NCBI RefSeq assembly: GCF_014637405.1
Contig: NZ_BMEY01000005.1
Coordinates: forward strand, 1 to 64,000
Direction: 5' to 3'
Length of the DNA: 64,000 nucleotides
Source of the DNA: Ornithinibacillus halotolerans
Lineage (GTDB): Bacteria > Bacillota > Bacilli > Bacillales > Amphibacillaceae
A program made the position numbers and the translations under genes. The notes under the pieces are model-generated. The model searched no databases, was not told where the DNA came from, and saw only the letters and a list, made by a program, of their open reading frames with translations. Positions 16,106-26,100 of this stretch are shown here, one piece after another. Positions within the stretch are counted from its first letter, which is position 1, and each line of letters opens with the position of its first letter.

Positions 16106-16831
16106 TTAAGCTGTTCTACTGGAAATTACATCATGGTAGCTCTCATTTAAATCAAAAAATAAAAATATTAATATATAACTACACCATCTAAAATACCATC
16201 TTTTAGAGGATGGTTTAATCTCTAACATAATCTTATCTTCTACAAAAGAGGTCGCATTAGAATATAATTCTGAGCTAAGATAGATATTAGCAGTTTTCGC
16301 TCTCCTTTGCAGTCCTCTATCTAAGTTAAATGATATATATTCAAAATTTGAAACATCTAGTGCTTCCTCCCTAAAATTTGCCTTATTTCTGATTTCTATT
16401 GTGAGCCAATGTGGTATGTAAATATACAATTTTAATCCACCCAATATATTAAAAAGCCATTTAATAAAATGATTTCTGTAATCTATTTTCACGTCAATAT
16501 CAAGCTTCTTACCACGTTGTTCTTGTCCTAATGGCAAAAATGTTGTTTGCCTTCTATCCTTGTTTTGAACACTAATATAAAACTCTCCGAAATGCCTATA
16601 TACCTCAATAATTAAGTTTATTATAACAGTTATAATAGCCTGATTTATAAGGTATGACGTAGTTGAACTAGTTATAGATTCAAAAACTTCTTCCTTTAAT
16701 ATTCCTTTTAATAGATTTAAAGGCTCAACATTAAAGAAATATACAAGCCCTATTGCAATAATAGGGCTCAGAATTATTATTGTTTGGATAAGCTTTTTTC
16801 TAATTGCTAATACACTAAACAATATATCCAC
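16106..16831 (-). CDS. Uncharacterised membrane protein, candidate effector
   Basis: 241 residues from a GTG that directly follows the TAG of the upstream gene. Two N-terminal membrane segments (about 15-33 and 58-76, the second being YLINQAIITVIINLIIEVY) are followed by a beta-rich cytoplasmic part (LDIDVKIDYRNHFIKW, LYIYIPHWLTIEIRNK). A short hydrophobic stretch lies near the C-terminus (SYILIFLFF). This layout, two helices plus a beta domain, recalls membrane effectors of abortive-infection systems such as the S-2TM-beta type, but I see no sequence motif proving it. Confidence 0.7.
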   Translation of the reverse strand: MDILFSVLAIRKKLIQTIIILSPIIAIGLVYFFNVEPLNLLKGILKEEVFESITSSTTSYLINQAIITVIINLIIEVYRHFGEFYISVQNKDRRQTTFLPLGQEQRGKKLDIDVKIDYRNHFIKWLFNILGGLKLYIYIPHWLTIEIRNKANFREEALDVSNFEYISFNLDRGLQRRAKTANIYLSSELYSNATSFVEDKIMLEIKPSSKRWYFRWCSYILIFLFFDLNESYHDVISSRTA

Positions 16832-17374
16832 CTACTCAATACCTGTTAATAAATTTACAACCTTTTCTTTCACGCTTATATCATCCAGTAAAATGACCCC
16901 GTTATTATATATTTCTACATCTACTTGAATAGGTGTAGCGTCGGAATTAATTCTAATATTTATTTTTTTTATATCAATACTTTCATCAGTTATTAACCAA
17001 TCTAATTCAGAAAACAACTTTGTAGCCATAGACTGTTTTTCAAAAGGATTTAAGATCGAGTTTATATTATTTTTATAATGTGTTATAAGTTCTTGATGTT
17101 CAGCAGGAACCGATTCTAAAAATTGTATATCCGATAAAAAATATCCTTCATTAATCGAGGAATTTAATAATTTAAAGAATTTCTCTGGTGTAATAATAAA
17201 TTGTTTTACTTCCATGTTTTTCATTACTTCTAGAAGTTTTTTATAATTATTCTTTCCATAATCATAAGGAATTCCAACGGTGTAATCGCTTACAGTTAAG
17301 TAATCTGAGAAATACGAATCAATTTTTGGCAATGTTGATTCTCTGTTAAATACTCTGAAAAGCTTCAACTGCAT
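16832..17374 (-). CDS. Uncharacterised protein, first gene of a three-gene cluster
   Basis: 180 residues, not recognised, no signal or membrane segment. The N-terminus MQLKLFRVFNRESTLPKIDS is followed by helical regions, and the C-terminal third is beta-rich (DATPIQVDVEIYNNGVILLD). A GGTGAG site precedes the ATG. Its stop abuts the GTG of the membrane protein, so the two should be made together. It may be a sensor or regulator of the membrane protein; this is inferred from gene order only. Confidence 0.7.
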   Translation of the reverse strand: MQLKLFRVFNRESTLPKIDSYFSDYLTVSDYTVGIPYDYGKNNYKKLLEVMKNMEVKQFIITPEKFFKLLNSSINEGYFLSDIQFLESVPAEHQELITHYKNNINSILNPFEKQSMATKLFSELDWLITDESIDIKKINIRINSDATPIQVDVEIYNNGVILLDDISVKEKVVNLLTGIE

Positions 17375-17744
17375 CTCACCTTCCCCCTTATGGACAATTA
17401 TTGTAACTTCATTTTAACCGAATATCGAGTATGATTTCAATTATTAATATAATATTATATTATCTAACTTTTGAGTTGTGACCGTAACAAGGTCTCAAAT
17501 GCCTTATTCATCTATTCAACAACGAGATGTTGTGTCTAATTATATTCATTATAAAACGAATTATCTAATCAGTAATTTAGACGTTCCCTATCACTTATGA
17601 AAGTATTCTTAGGATGATCATATAGAAAACTTAGATTCACTCTTCAGAAAAAACTTTCCAAAGAATTTTTTGTTGTTTCCATAATCCATAAACAGGTATA
17701 TGTATGCTCAATATAACTTCTAAAAATTATACATTGCTTTAACA
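17375..17744. other. 370-base AT-rich gap before the three-gene cluster
   Basis: No ORF of note on either strand. It must hold the promoter of the minus-strand three-gene cluster and any terminator of the gene ending at 17745. An imperfect inverted repeat around TTGAG...CTCAA (about 17471-17500) is visible. Nothing more can be supported. Confidence 0.4.
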
Positions 17745-18932
17745 TTATACATTATTCTTCCTACTGTTTTTTAATAATTGGGTCAATAGGCTAACTTCAC
17801 TTTCCTCAAATTCCTCATTATGCTCTATAAATATATCTATTTCGTCAACCTTATAATAGGTTAAAAAGGCTTCATCATATGGAAAATTTTTGTGTGAATT
17901 TGATTCTTTAACCTGTTTTAGAATCATACTATTAAAACTATTTTTCAACCTATTTGATTTTGTAGTAGTAAAGTAAAATGTCAATCCTTCATCACAATAT
18001 ATTGTTGCAACTTTATCCGAAAAGTTTGAAATAGTGACAGCATAAATATCGACATCGCTTAGTAAATGGACTTGACTCAATATTTCATCTATCTTGCTTT
18101 TATCTATAAACTGATAATTCAACAAATCGATTACACTTGGTAATCTTTTTTCTATTGTAAGACATCCTTCGTAATAACCTAGATAAATATTTGTTTTTTT
18201 ATAAGATCTTATTTCATCCTCACCAATATACTTTGAAATAAAATCCTCTGTGAAAGGCTCCGTTAGAGATCCTGTTAACCTTTCATAAATTTCCTCTTCC
18301 AATAATAGTACTGGTATGGGGTCAATCGAAAGTCTAAATACAGCAATAGCCCCTATACAGGCTTCAACAAAACCTTCAAATTCCTTTATAAATTGATTAT
18401 CATCTCTTGATTTATTTGCAAAATGATTACGAGAGACATAGAAAGTATTAAATCCCTGCTTGTGGACATATTTATTTAGTCGTTCTTTAACTAATTGAAG
18501 TTTATTAAAATAATTGCTCATTTGTTTTTTTATATTTGCAAATTCCTTTTCATTTTTTATCAGGAATTTAACCATTTCACTGTACATTGGAAATCTACTT
18601 TGTTTTTTCCAATTTAATAGTTCAATTTCACGATCTGTGGAATCTAGTTCCATTAAGTACACTATTGTAGTTGATACTTCTAATGATTGTCTAAGGGAAT
18701 AATAAGCAGAGTCAAAATACCCCTTTTCAAATAAACTAATTGCATTAATTACTAATTGCACCGCTTCTTGGATAAATGTATTAGAAATTAAGGCATCCAC
18801 TCTACCGGTCATGCTAAGCTCCAGATTAGCCAAATCACGATATGTTTCTTCTTTAATATTTAACTTCAATGGTCTAATGTTTTCATTTTCCTTATACAGT
18901 GTAAAATCAAATTCTATTTTAATCTCCTCCAA
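17745..18932 (-). CDS. HEPN-like protein partnered with a reverse transcriptase
   Basis: 395 residues. Residues 50-160 are all-helical: FIQEAVQLVINAISLFEKGY, YSLRQSLEVS and then RLNKYVH, where R151-x5-H157 fits the R-x4-6-H motif of HEPN ribonucleases. The C-terminal half (about 240-395) is alpha/beta and not recognised. The start is uncertain. The only canonical in-frame start near the beginning is a TTG at 18932, which is part of the strong GGAGGAG sequence itself; that GGAGGAG is well placed for an ATA or ATT codon 1-6 bases later. It follows the reverse transcriptase by 47 bases on the same strand. I infer an RNA-cleaving effector. Confidence 0.6.
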   Translation of the reverse strand: MEEIKIEFDFTLYKENENIRPLKLNIKEETYRDLANLELSMTGRVDALISNTFIQEAVQLVINAISLFEKGYFDSAYYSLRQSLEVSTTIVYLMELDSTDREIELLNWKKQSRFPMYSEMVKFLIKNEKEFANIKKQMSNYFNKLQLVKERLNKYVHKQGFNTFYVSRNHFANKSRDDNQFIKEFEGFVEACIGAIAVFRLSIDPIPVLLLEEEIYERLTGSLTEPFTEDFISKYIGEDEIRSYKKTNIYLGYYEGCLTIEKRLPSVIDLLNYQFIDKSKIDEILSQVHLLSDVDIYAVTISNFSDKVATIYCDEGLTFYFTTTKSNRLKNSFNSMILKQVKESNSHKNFPYDEAFLTYYKVDEIDIFIEHNEEFEESEVSLLTQLLKNSRKNNV

Positions 18933-18979
18933 CTTAATTTAAGTTAATAGTTTAGAGCGTAACTTTTCGCCTTACCTAA

Positions 18980-20515
18980 CTATATACCTTTAATATAAGT
19001 TGCCAATGAATTATCCACTATGTCATTGCTTTGGCTTATATTATCCATCCATGGTTTTCTTTCCCCTTTAGGTAAGATATCGCCAGCAAATATTATCGCC
19101 CTTCTGTCCCAAGAACTGTACTGATCAAATTGATTTTTATATTTTCGTACCCATGAAATATCTTTTTTTCTTTTTGCTTGTATGGCTTTAAACCTGAGAC
19201 CTTCACTTTTTTCAACATAATCCTTAATAATCTGGTTTTCTAAAAAATAATCTCTACTAGTAAAATAATAAGACAGCCAATATTGAACATAAGGTATGTA
19301 TGAATATTTCCCTTCAGATATTATATTTTCAAGTTTTATAAGATTTTCTTCTGCTACACGTTGATTAGTAACCGCCTCCAAATACAAAATCAAATCTCTC
19401 ATAACAGGAGCAAAAAAATCAAATTTATCCAATACAATTGGTAATATGGATCTTGTCCTATTTTTCTTTGCCTTTCTTAAAATATGTCTGGTTGAACCTA
19501 GATCAATAACGTCAAATTCAACTATTTGTTCCATTAAACTTACAAATGCCTCTGATTGCGCTTTAACAATCTGTTGTTTAGTTGGTTCTGCCTCAACTAT
19601 TTCAAAATCAGGATAAGGGCCTAATTGAAAAGTTAGTTCATTAAGCGACTCGTGTATAGCTTCTTTCTCTTTTTCTTCATGAGTATCTATGTAATTTTGT
19701 TTAAAATCATCTATATACAAAATTTTGGTTTTAGAGGTGGACAAGGTTAGCCTATGATTATTGTAAAGGTACTTTGTTAAATTGTGTAGCAGTAGATTAA
19801 GATCATCGTATGAGTTTGAAAATACTCTAATATCGTCAACGTATCTTACATACTTTTCATTTTCGGATAGTATGAAGGAGTCAACATCTAACATTAAAGC
19901 TTCTGTCATAATAATACTTGCTGCTGGCCCAACAGGTACTCCCCGAGACGTTTTATTTGTTAACTTCATTAAAAACTGCTCGATATTATTTGATAAATCG
20001 GCTAAATCATCATCGCAAAATTCAATTGCGTTCTGAATCCTGTGTAGATAAACTTGATTATAAAAATCTGTTATGTCAGCTACCAAGACATATTTATAGG
20101 ATTCTGCATAAGAAATACTTTTGTCTTTAAAGTTTAAATATCCATTTCCCTTTGAGAAAAAATTCCCCTCATCGTTAAGTTCAATCCTATAAGAACATAC
20201 GGCATCATCTGATATTTCAATTCTTTTTTGCTCTACTTTTTCTGCAATCTCGTATGCTAGTGCCGTGTATATAAGTGAGTCCATGGGATCCAATTGATGA
20301 ACGATTCTATATCCTACTTTTGATTTTGGTGCAGCATATGATAAAGGAGTCTTTACAATAAAGTCATTGATATCAGTTGTTGTAAGAAATTCCCTAACCT
20401 TTTGCCAATTACTCCATATTGCCTTAAATTCAAATGGTTTTACAAAAAAGTCGGAATCATAGTAATTCTGGATATGTATCTTGGCCCAGTCAACAGATTG
20501 ACAAGTTAATTTCAT
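18980..20515 (-). CDS. Reverse transcriptase of the unknown-group/abortive-infection type
   Basis: 511 residues. Palm motifs are intact: VLVADITDFYNQVYLHRI (catalytic D147; block A), RGVPVGPAASIIMTEALMLD (191-210; block B) and YVRYVDDIRVFS (YVDD 225-228; block C). There is no group II maturase X/HNH region and no retron RNA flank recognised. The long helical C-terminus (about 320-511) fits UG/Abi RTs, which act in phage defence (DRT systems, AbiA/AbiK/AbiP2). AAGGGG precedes the ATG closely. Which UG class it belongs to cannot be decided by eye. It is followed by a HEPN-like gene and sits beside BREX. Confidence 0.85.
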   Translation of the reverse strand: MKLTCQSVDWAKIHIQNYYDSDFFVKPFEFKAIWSNWQKVREFLTTTDINDFIVKTPLSYAAPKSKVGYRIVHQLDPMDSLIYTALAYEIAEKVEQKRIEISDDAVCSYRIELNDEGNFFSKGNGYLNFKDKSISYAESYKYVLVADITDFYNQVYLHRIQNAIEFCDDDLADLSNNIEQFLMKLTNKTSRGVPVGPAASIIMTEALMLDVDSFILSENEKYVRYVDDIRVFSNSYDDLNLLLHNLTKYLYNNHRLTLSTSKTKILYIDDFKQNYIDTHEEKEKEAIHESLNELTFQLGPYPDFEIVEAEPTKQQIVKAQSEAFVSLMEQIVEFDVIDLGSTRHILRKAKKNRTRSILPIVLDKFDFFAPVMRDLILYLEAVTNQRVAEENLIKLENIISEGKYSYIPYVQYWLSYYFTSRDYFLENQIIKDYVEKSEGLRFKAIQAKRKKDISWVRKYKNQFDQYSSWDRRAIIFAGDILPKGERKPWMDNISQSNDIVDNSLATYIKGI

Positions 20516-20767
20516 TCCCCTTATTCCTTTCTATTCATATTAATGAAGGGATAACTTTTGTTTTTTATTATGGAGCTTCCAATAACTGTTCCTTTGCCTT
20601 CTACCTTCAAGAAGAGTGATATTTTAATAGAAGCATCTCATAAGATATATCTTTAAAATCCCCAAGATATTGGGGTTAGAGCCCTTTTTCTTGTTTATTA
20701 TAAATTGTAGTCTATTTTTTCAATTAATAATTGATAATACATAGTGTACCACCCTTACCTCCTCATC
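20516..20767 (-). other. Non-coding gap upstream of the reverse transcriptase
   Basis: 252 bases with no convincing ORF. On the minus strand a compact hairpin CCCCAATATCTTGGGG is followed by ATTTT (about 20655-20680), which could terminate the upstream gene. The rest could contain the RT promoter or a small RNA; several defence RTs have an adjacent non-coding RNA template, but nothing here proves one. Confidence 0.4.
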
Positions 20768-21022
20768 TTATTTACTTTTTCTAATCATCTTTAATGCAAC
20801 ACCACCAGCAACTGCTAATACACTTAGGCCAGCCGATCCGCCATTTTTAATGCCTTTACCAACACATTCTTTACAAACGATTCCGTAATTAACGAGATTT
20901 GAACAATTCTTTACTTTACACTGTCTAAATACATTATTGCAGGATTCACATTCATATTTATTCTGTTCTTTTTCTATAAAGCTCCTTCTTCTTTTACAAT
21001 ATGGACAGTTTAATTCAGTCAT
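20768..21022 (-). CDS. Small zinc-ribbon protein with C-terminal membrane segment
   Basis: 84 residues. Cysteine pairs CPYC (6/9), CESC (25/28), then C35/C40 and C50/C53 make two four-cysteine zinc sites. The C-terminus GGSAGLSVLAVAGGVALKMI is a single hydrophobic helix with a basic end (RKSK), so the zinc module probably sits at the membrane face. It overlaps the upstream 383-residue gene by 8 bases, which implies coupled translation. Function unknown. Confidence 0.7.
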   Translation of the reverse strand: MTELNCPYCKRRRSFIEKEQNKYECESCNNVFRQCKVKNCSNLVNYGIVCKECVGKGIKNGGSAGLSVLAVAGGVALKMIRKSK

Positions 21023-22166
21023 TATTTATGTCTCCCATTAGTAATTGTGTATCGACATCATATGAAATTTGAATCTCTTCAAATTGTGAAACAAGTCTTT
21101 TATGCATGTTTTTAACTTCATCTACTTTAATATCGTTCGAATTTATTTCTTGTAATAAAGTTATAGGTAACTTTCTGTTTTTTAGCCTTTCAGCAATATG
21201 TAACAGAGAAACATCATCATTGATACTAATCCCATCAACATTCAGCAAATATATTAACTTAGAAACCAGTTCAGTCGAATAGTAGTTTATTTTAGATTCA
21301 ATCTTCCTAAAATATTTGGAAGCATGATGGTATTCATTAGTTATTTGATAACAGGTTCCTATAAGACCCATAGTTTGGAAATATAATTCTAGTAAAAACC
21401 TATACTCATGCATAAATAACTGGATTTCATCATTATACTTTTTATTGTATTCATTCCTATCTTTACTTCTCCATTCCCAAACCTTCAACCCATCTATGAA
21501 ATTCGGAATAAGTTTATAATCTATTTTTCTACTTAATACCTCTTCGATAGTTTCTTCAATAAAGTCGGATAAAAACTTCAAATCTTTAATGCAATCATTA
21601 ATCCTAACCATGGCATTCTTGTTGGGAAGTGATTCAATGGCTTCCTCAATAACTGAATTTATACTATGCACCCTAGAAACTTTCTCTTTCCATAAAAACT
21701 GACCGAGTTGATCTATTTTTTCATGTATAACATCGAGTTTTTTTGAGATTTCAGCCATTTGTAGTTGCCCAGATATGCTGGCAATGTTTCTAGAAATATT
21801 AGAGAGTGTAGATGGCTTATTTTTCTTGATAAGTTCTTCTGTTGTAATCTCATTAAGTTGAGCCTTCCCAACAAATTTACCTGTCTTAGCATTTCTAATC
21901 TCTAGAGATCCTTTTTTAATAGATAGGTTTCCGGTATCAATTCCATTTTGAAACTCTGGTTTTATAGTTATTTTCCATAATTTATCTATTTTATTTTTAT
22001 CTAAAGGAAAATCGCTATTGTTAATACTTTCTTGAATAATTTTATTTACAGAATCTATTAACTCCGAAGGAACTGAAACTTCATTACCCTTACTTTTTGA
22101 ATCACGATAGGTTAACTCACCACCTATAGTGTTGATGATGTTTGGGGGATTATCCAAATCATACAC
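21015..22166 (-). CDS. Uncharacterised helical protein coupled to the zinc-ribbon gene
   Basis: 383 residues, not recognised. Residues about 125-160 form a coiled coil (ISKKLDVIHEKIDQLGQFLW); the following 200 residues are mostly helical (EYRFLLELYFQTMGLIGTCY). The N-terminus has a beta-rich stretch (SLEIRNAKTGKFVGKAQLNE). The start is ambiguous: a GTG at 22166 lies too near the AGAGGGA site, and a TTG at 22157 is spaced better. It begins 18 bases after the Mrr-like gene, so it may be the tail of the BREX operon transcript. Confidence 0.65.
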   Translation of the reverse strand: MYDLDNPPNIINTIGGELTYRDSKSKGNEVSVPSELIDSVNKIIQESINNSDFPLDKNKIDKLWKITIKPEFQNGIDTGNLSIKKGSLEIRNAKTGKFVGKAQLNEITTEELIKKNKPSTLSNISRNIASISGQLQMAEISKKLDVIHEKIDQLGQFLWKEKVSRVHSINSVIEEAIESLPNKNAMVRINDCIKDLKFLSDFIEETIEEVLSRKIDYKLIPNFIDGLKVWEWRSKDRNEYNKKYNDEIQLFMHEYRFLLELYFQTMGLIGTCYQITNEYHHASKYFRKIESKINYYSTELVSKLIYLLNVDGISINDDVSLLHIAERLKNRKLPITLLQEINSNDIKVDEVKNMHKRLVSQFEEIQISYDVDTQLLMGDINND

Positions 22167-22183
22167 TCCCTCTTGATTATTTC

Positions 22184-23167
22184 CTACTCAGGCACATACA
22201 TCTTCTGCAAAGGCAACAACGCCCTAACATCATTAGGCATACTCTCATACCACTTCACAACCAAATCAACTAATTCCTCTAAATCTACTAGTCTTACAGA
22301 ATTATGCCTAGCAACCGCTTCTGCTTGTGATGTAAAACCACCAGTTGAAACAAATAAACTATTAGCATCAATCGGATTTGCCCCCAATAACTGTTGAATC
22401 TCTGGTGCCGATGCAGAAGACTTACGATGCTTTACTTGAACTTTAATAATAGGCTTTTCAAATCCAAAGGCATCTTTATAAGCCAGTACATCCACTCCAC
22501 CATCAGGCCCCTTTGGACTTACCCGTACATTGTAGTCCATCGCTTGCAAAAGTCCTCCAACCAGTTCTTGCATTTGCCATGGATCAAGTTTATCAACTTT
22601 GTCTTGTACCATTACCAGCGCCTTATTAACCAAATCTTCTATTATTTCACTTTCTTCAGCTTCATCTGTTTCCTCCGGTTCAACAAAGGGGTACTCTAAT
22701 AATCTTTCAATCTCACTTCCCCATTCATCTACACGAAACACTGTTAATACCGAACCTAAACTATTCTTTGCTGCTTGTGATAGTGTATCTCTAATAACTG
22801 TAGTTTCTTCCCATTCCACCCTTATATTATTTGGGTATGCAGGATCCCCTATTGACTCATTATAAAAAGGATCTTCAGTTACAGTTCCAACTAGATATTC
22901 TCTAGTTTCTTTAAAATAAGTGATAACTCTATCGCCCTTCTTTATTTCTCTGCTGAAACGCCATACCTGGTTAATCCAGCTCTTTCTAGTATTAGGTTTA
23001 CTATCAGCAAATACAGTATTTGCTTTAGTTAACATTTCTTCCTTTGAACGATATTGTTTAGGATCGCCTAATTTAGGCCATCCAATGGAAGCAATACCTT
23101 CGTCCTTCCATATTGGAATTAATTCATTATTATCTCCCGCACGAACCATCCACCATCTTTTCATCAT
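22184..23167 (-). CDS. EVE-like domain fused to an Mrr-type restriction endonuclease
   Basis: 327 residues. The N-terminus (WWMVRAG, GIASIGWPKLGD, WRFSREIKKGDRVITY, YLVGTVTEDPFY) has the layout of an EVE/PUA-like modified-base reader. The C-terminal part is an Mrr catalytic domain: MQELVGGLLQAMDYNV, GPDGGVDVLAY and IIKVQVKHRK give the D ... QxK nuclease triad, then LFVSTGGFTSQA. It should cut DNA depending on base modification. It lies 31 bases downstream of the helicase and is probably part of the BREX operon. Cutting foreign DNA that carries unusual methylation would complement BREX methylation. Confidence 0.85.
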   Translation of the reverse strand: MMKRWWMVRAGDNNELIPIWKDEGIASIGWPKLGDPKQYRSKEEMLTKANTVFADSKPNTRKSWINQVWRFSREIKKGDRVITYFKETREYLVGTVTEDPFYNESIGDPAYPNNIRVEWEETTVIRDTLSQAAKNSLGSVLTVFRVDEWGSEIERLLEYPFVEPEETDEAEESEIIEDLVNKALVMVQDKVDKLDPWQMQELVGGLLQAMDYNVRVSPKGPDGGVDVLAYKDAFGFEKPIIKVQVKHRKSSASAPEIQQLLGANPIDANSLFVSTGGFTSQAEAVARHNSVRLVDLEELVDLVVKWYESMPNDVRALLPLQKMYVPE

Positions 23168-23198
23168 TTATCCCCCTCGTTTAAATAAACATTGTGCC

Positions 23199-26100
23199 TT
23201 AATTTAATAGATGTTCAATAATTTCGTTTTCTCTTATTTCATACACGAATACACGGCTCTTAATCGCTTGATAATCTTCCTCTATCATCTGCTGCTTAAA
23301 TTGATGTATATCGTTAGTTACTACAATTAGTCGATTATCCCCATCAACTTCTTCACTGATAAAATCTACTAACCCAAAAGCCTGCTGTACTCTTACGTTT
23401 AATCTACCCTGCTTTAATTCATGCGCTTCAATCATAGATAAATAGTCTTCTGGAATTACACGGCCATTTTCTATTCCATTTGGTTTAACTTTAAATTGTG
23501 CTACCCTTTTAATGGGCTTCAATTGAATAGATCGTTGACGGTCGATTTCGGTTAAACGTTCTTTACTCCTATCTTCCATTTCATCTATTTGTGCATAAGT
23601 TTGGTTAATTAAAGCACTGTTTTTACCCTCTACATTTTCTTCTTGGTACTTCTTCAACCGTTCTTGCAAGGTTTCCATTTGATCCTCAAATGACTTTCTC
23701 AAGAAAACTCTTTTTCGATTGGCATAATCTTCACGCTTGCGTTGTATTGACTTTAATAGTTTTCTAGCATGTTTAATCACGTGTCGCTTAATATCCTGTT
23801 CTTCTATGTTATACGTATTTGTAACATCCAACGATTCATTAAAAAGTATATAGGGTGAAATTTGTATAAACTCACCATTTGCCCGTTTACCAGTTAACAT
23901 TAACTTTTGCTCAAGTTCACGGCCATTACCGTCCACAACTGTCACTTGATTTAGTTCAACTGTCATAGCTTCTGGAACCGATGCCTTCACTTCATAGAGT
24001 GGAAGCACGGCTTGCTGCATCTCTTTTGCAGTTAGTTTCATCACTAAGTTAAACAACGGGTTATCATTTTCGATCATTGGTATTGAATCCGATACTTTTG
24101 ATGAAGATAAGGCAAAACGAATGGAATCATCAAAATTGAACATCAATTTCTGATCACGTGCAAAATCACGAATACGCTTAGGAAAACGGTCTATACGGGC
24201 AGTTGTGTTATCTGCTGAAATATTCAACCTCGTTCTTGTATTTTTTAATCCATCAACCACAAAGTGTCCGTATAAACGATTAGGAATGCTGTTTATTGAA
24301 ACTTCATCAAAAGAACGCTTGGCCCCAGGTAAATCAAAATTATCATCTAATCGCTCACTGTGAGCCAGTTCTAATAGCCGTTTGTGTTCTTCCGATAATG
24401 TCTTTTCCATGTTTGCAATTATCTCATCTAAATCTTCACGACCTGTAATTGCTTGCTCCATAACTGAAGATAAATCTGCTTGGCGATCCTCAAGTACTTC
24501 ACCTATAAAATCATAAACAAGGTCTTGTCCAAGGTCTTCACGCATTTGTTCCATCTTAGTGAGTAACCGTATTAATACGTCACCTTCACGTGTATTTGTA
24601 GCAACAAGGTTAAATACGAATACTTCATTTTTCTGTCCTATGCGGTGAATACGACCCATCCGTTGTTCCAAACGATTAGGATTCCAAGGAATATCATAGT
24701 TGACCATTTGGTTACAAAATTGCAGGTTAATTGATTCCCCACCAGCATCTGTAGCAATCATGATTTGTACATCATTTCGAAACTTCTCTACCTCTTCTTG
24801 ACGTCTATCCATAGAAAAGTCACCAACTATTTTGGCTATCTCTGGAACGTATGCTTTCAATTTCTTCTCAAGATAATTAAGTGTGTCTTTAGATTCAGTA
24901 AAAATTAAAATCTTCTCACCTTGTGCCAACAAGCCACTTGCACCAAATAGTGTCTTCTCTAGTTCAAGATACTTGCGCTCATTTTGGCTTTGCCTGATGA
25001 CATTTGCCTTACGAATTAGTTGATCCAGCATTTCAATCTCTACTTGTAATTCATCTAAATCTAGTTCTTCGTATTCGCCTTCAGCATACTCCTCAAGCAA
25101 TTCCTGTTCTTCGAGTGAACTATCTTCATAGTCTTCGTAATCCAATATCATCTGTTTTACTTTTTGCCCTGTTTCTAACGCTTTCTGCAGTCGTTCTTTC
25201 CGACGTACAAGTGATAAATATATTGCTTCAACAGATGAACTTAATCGACGTTGTAATATCATCATTGCAAAAGCAACGTTTGGTTTATTATTCTGTTTTG
25301 CGCGGTTAAAGTGATGTCTTACATAGTCTGTGACAGCTTCATACAAATCAGATTCCGCTGGACTGAAGTCAAACCCTAACGTTGTCGTTGTACGTTTCGG
25401 AAATAGAGGGGTTCCATCAAAGTTAACCATATTTTCTTTTAGTCGACGGATAACATACGGATTACTCTTCTCTAGAATTGAATCACTTCTATTAAGTTGC
25501 GAGAAGATATCGTGATCGATCAAACTCATCAAATGACGGAAATTTTCTTTATCCCCTTTGTGAGGTGTTGCTGTTAATAGAAGAGCATGCTCAGTATGTC
25601 TCAACAAATTTTCACCTAGTTGGAACATCTTTGTCCGCTTCACTTTGCGCTTTTTTTGCCCAACTGTATACGCAGCCATTTTATGCGCTTCATCGACTAT
25701 GACTAAATCAAACTGCGAGTTAATAATCATGTTTTTAATATCTTCTCTGGATGCCCAATACATCGATGCAATAACTTGCTGTTGCATATCAAACGGATTC
25801 AGTTCACCTGAGGCATCCAAATAAGAACGTGTAATTATTAAGAAGTCTTCATTGAATTTTTCCTTTAATTCCGCTTGCCACTGCTTCAATACAAGAGGTG
25901 GTACTAAAATCAATGTTTTTCGAATCATGTTTCGTGCCTTTAATTCACGAATTAACATACCCGACATAATCGTTTTACCTGCACCTGGATCATCAGCTAA
26001 TAGATAACGCACTTGGGGCGCTTGTAGCATTTTGCTATAAACCGCTTCGATTTGGTGTGGCAATGGAATCATATTTCTATTTCCTCGAGCCCGTGATTGC

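Noticed and set aside
20516-20767. Retron msr-msd RNA upstream of the reverse transcriptase
   Set aside because: No long flanking inverted repeats of the retron type; only a short terminator-like hairpin is visible.
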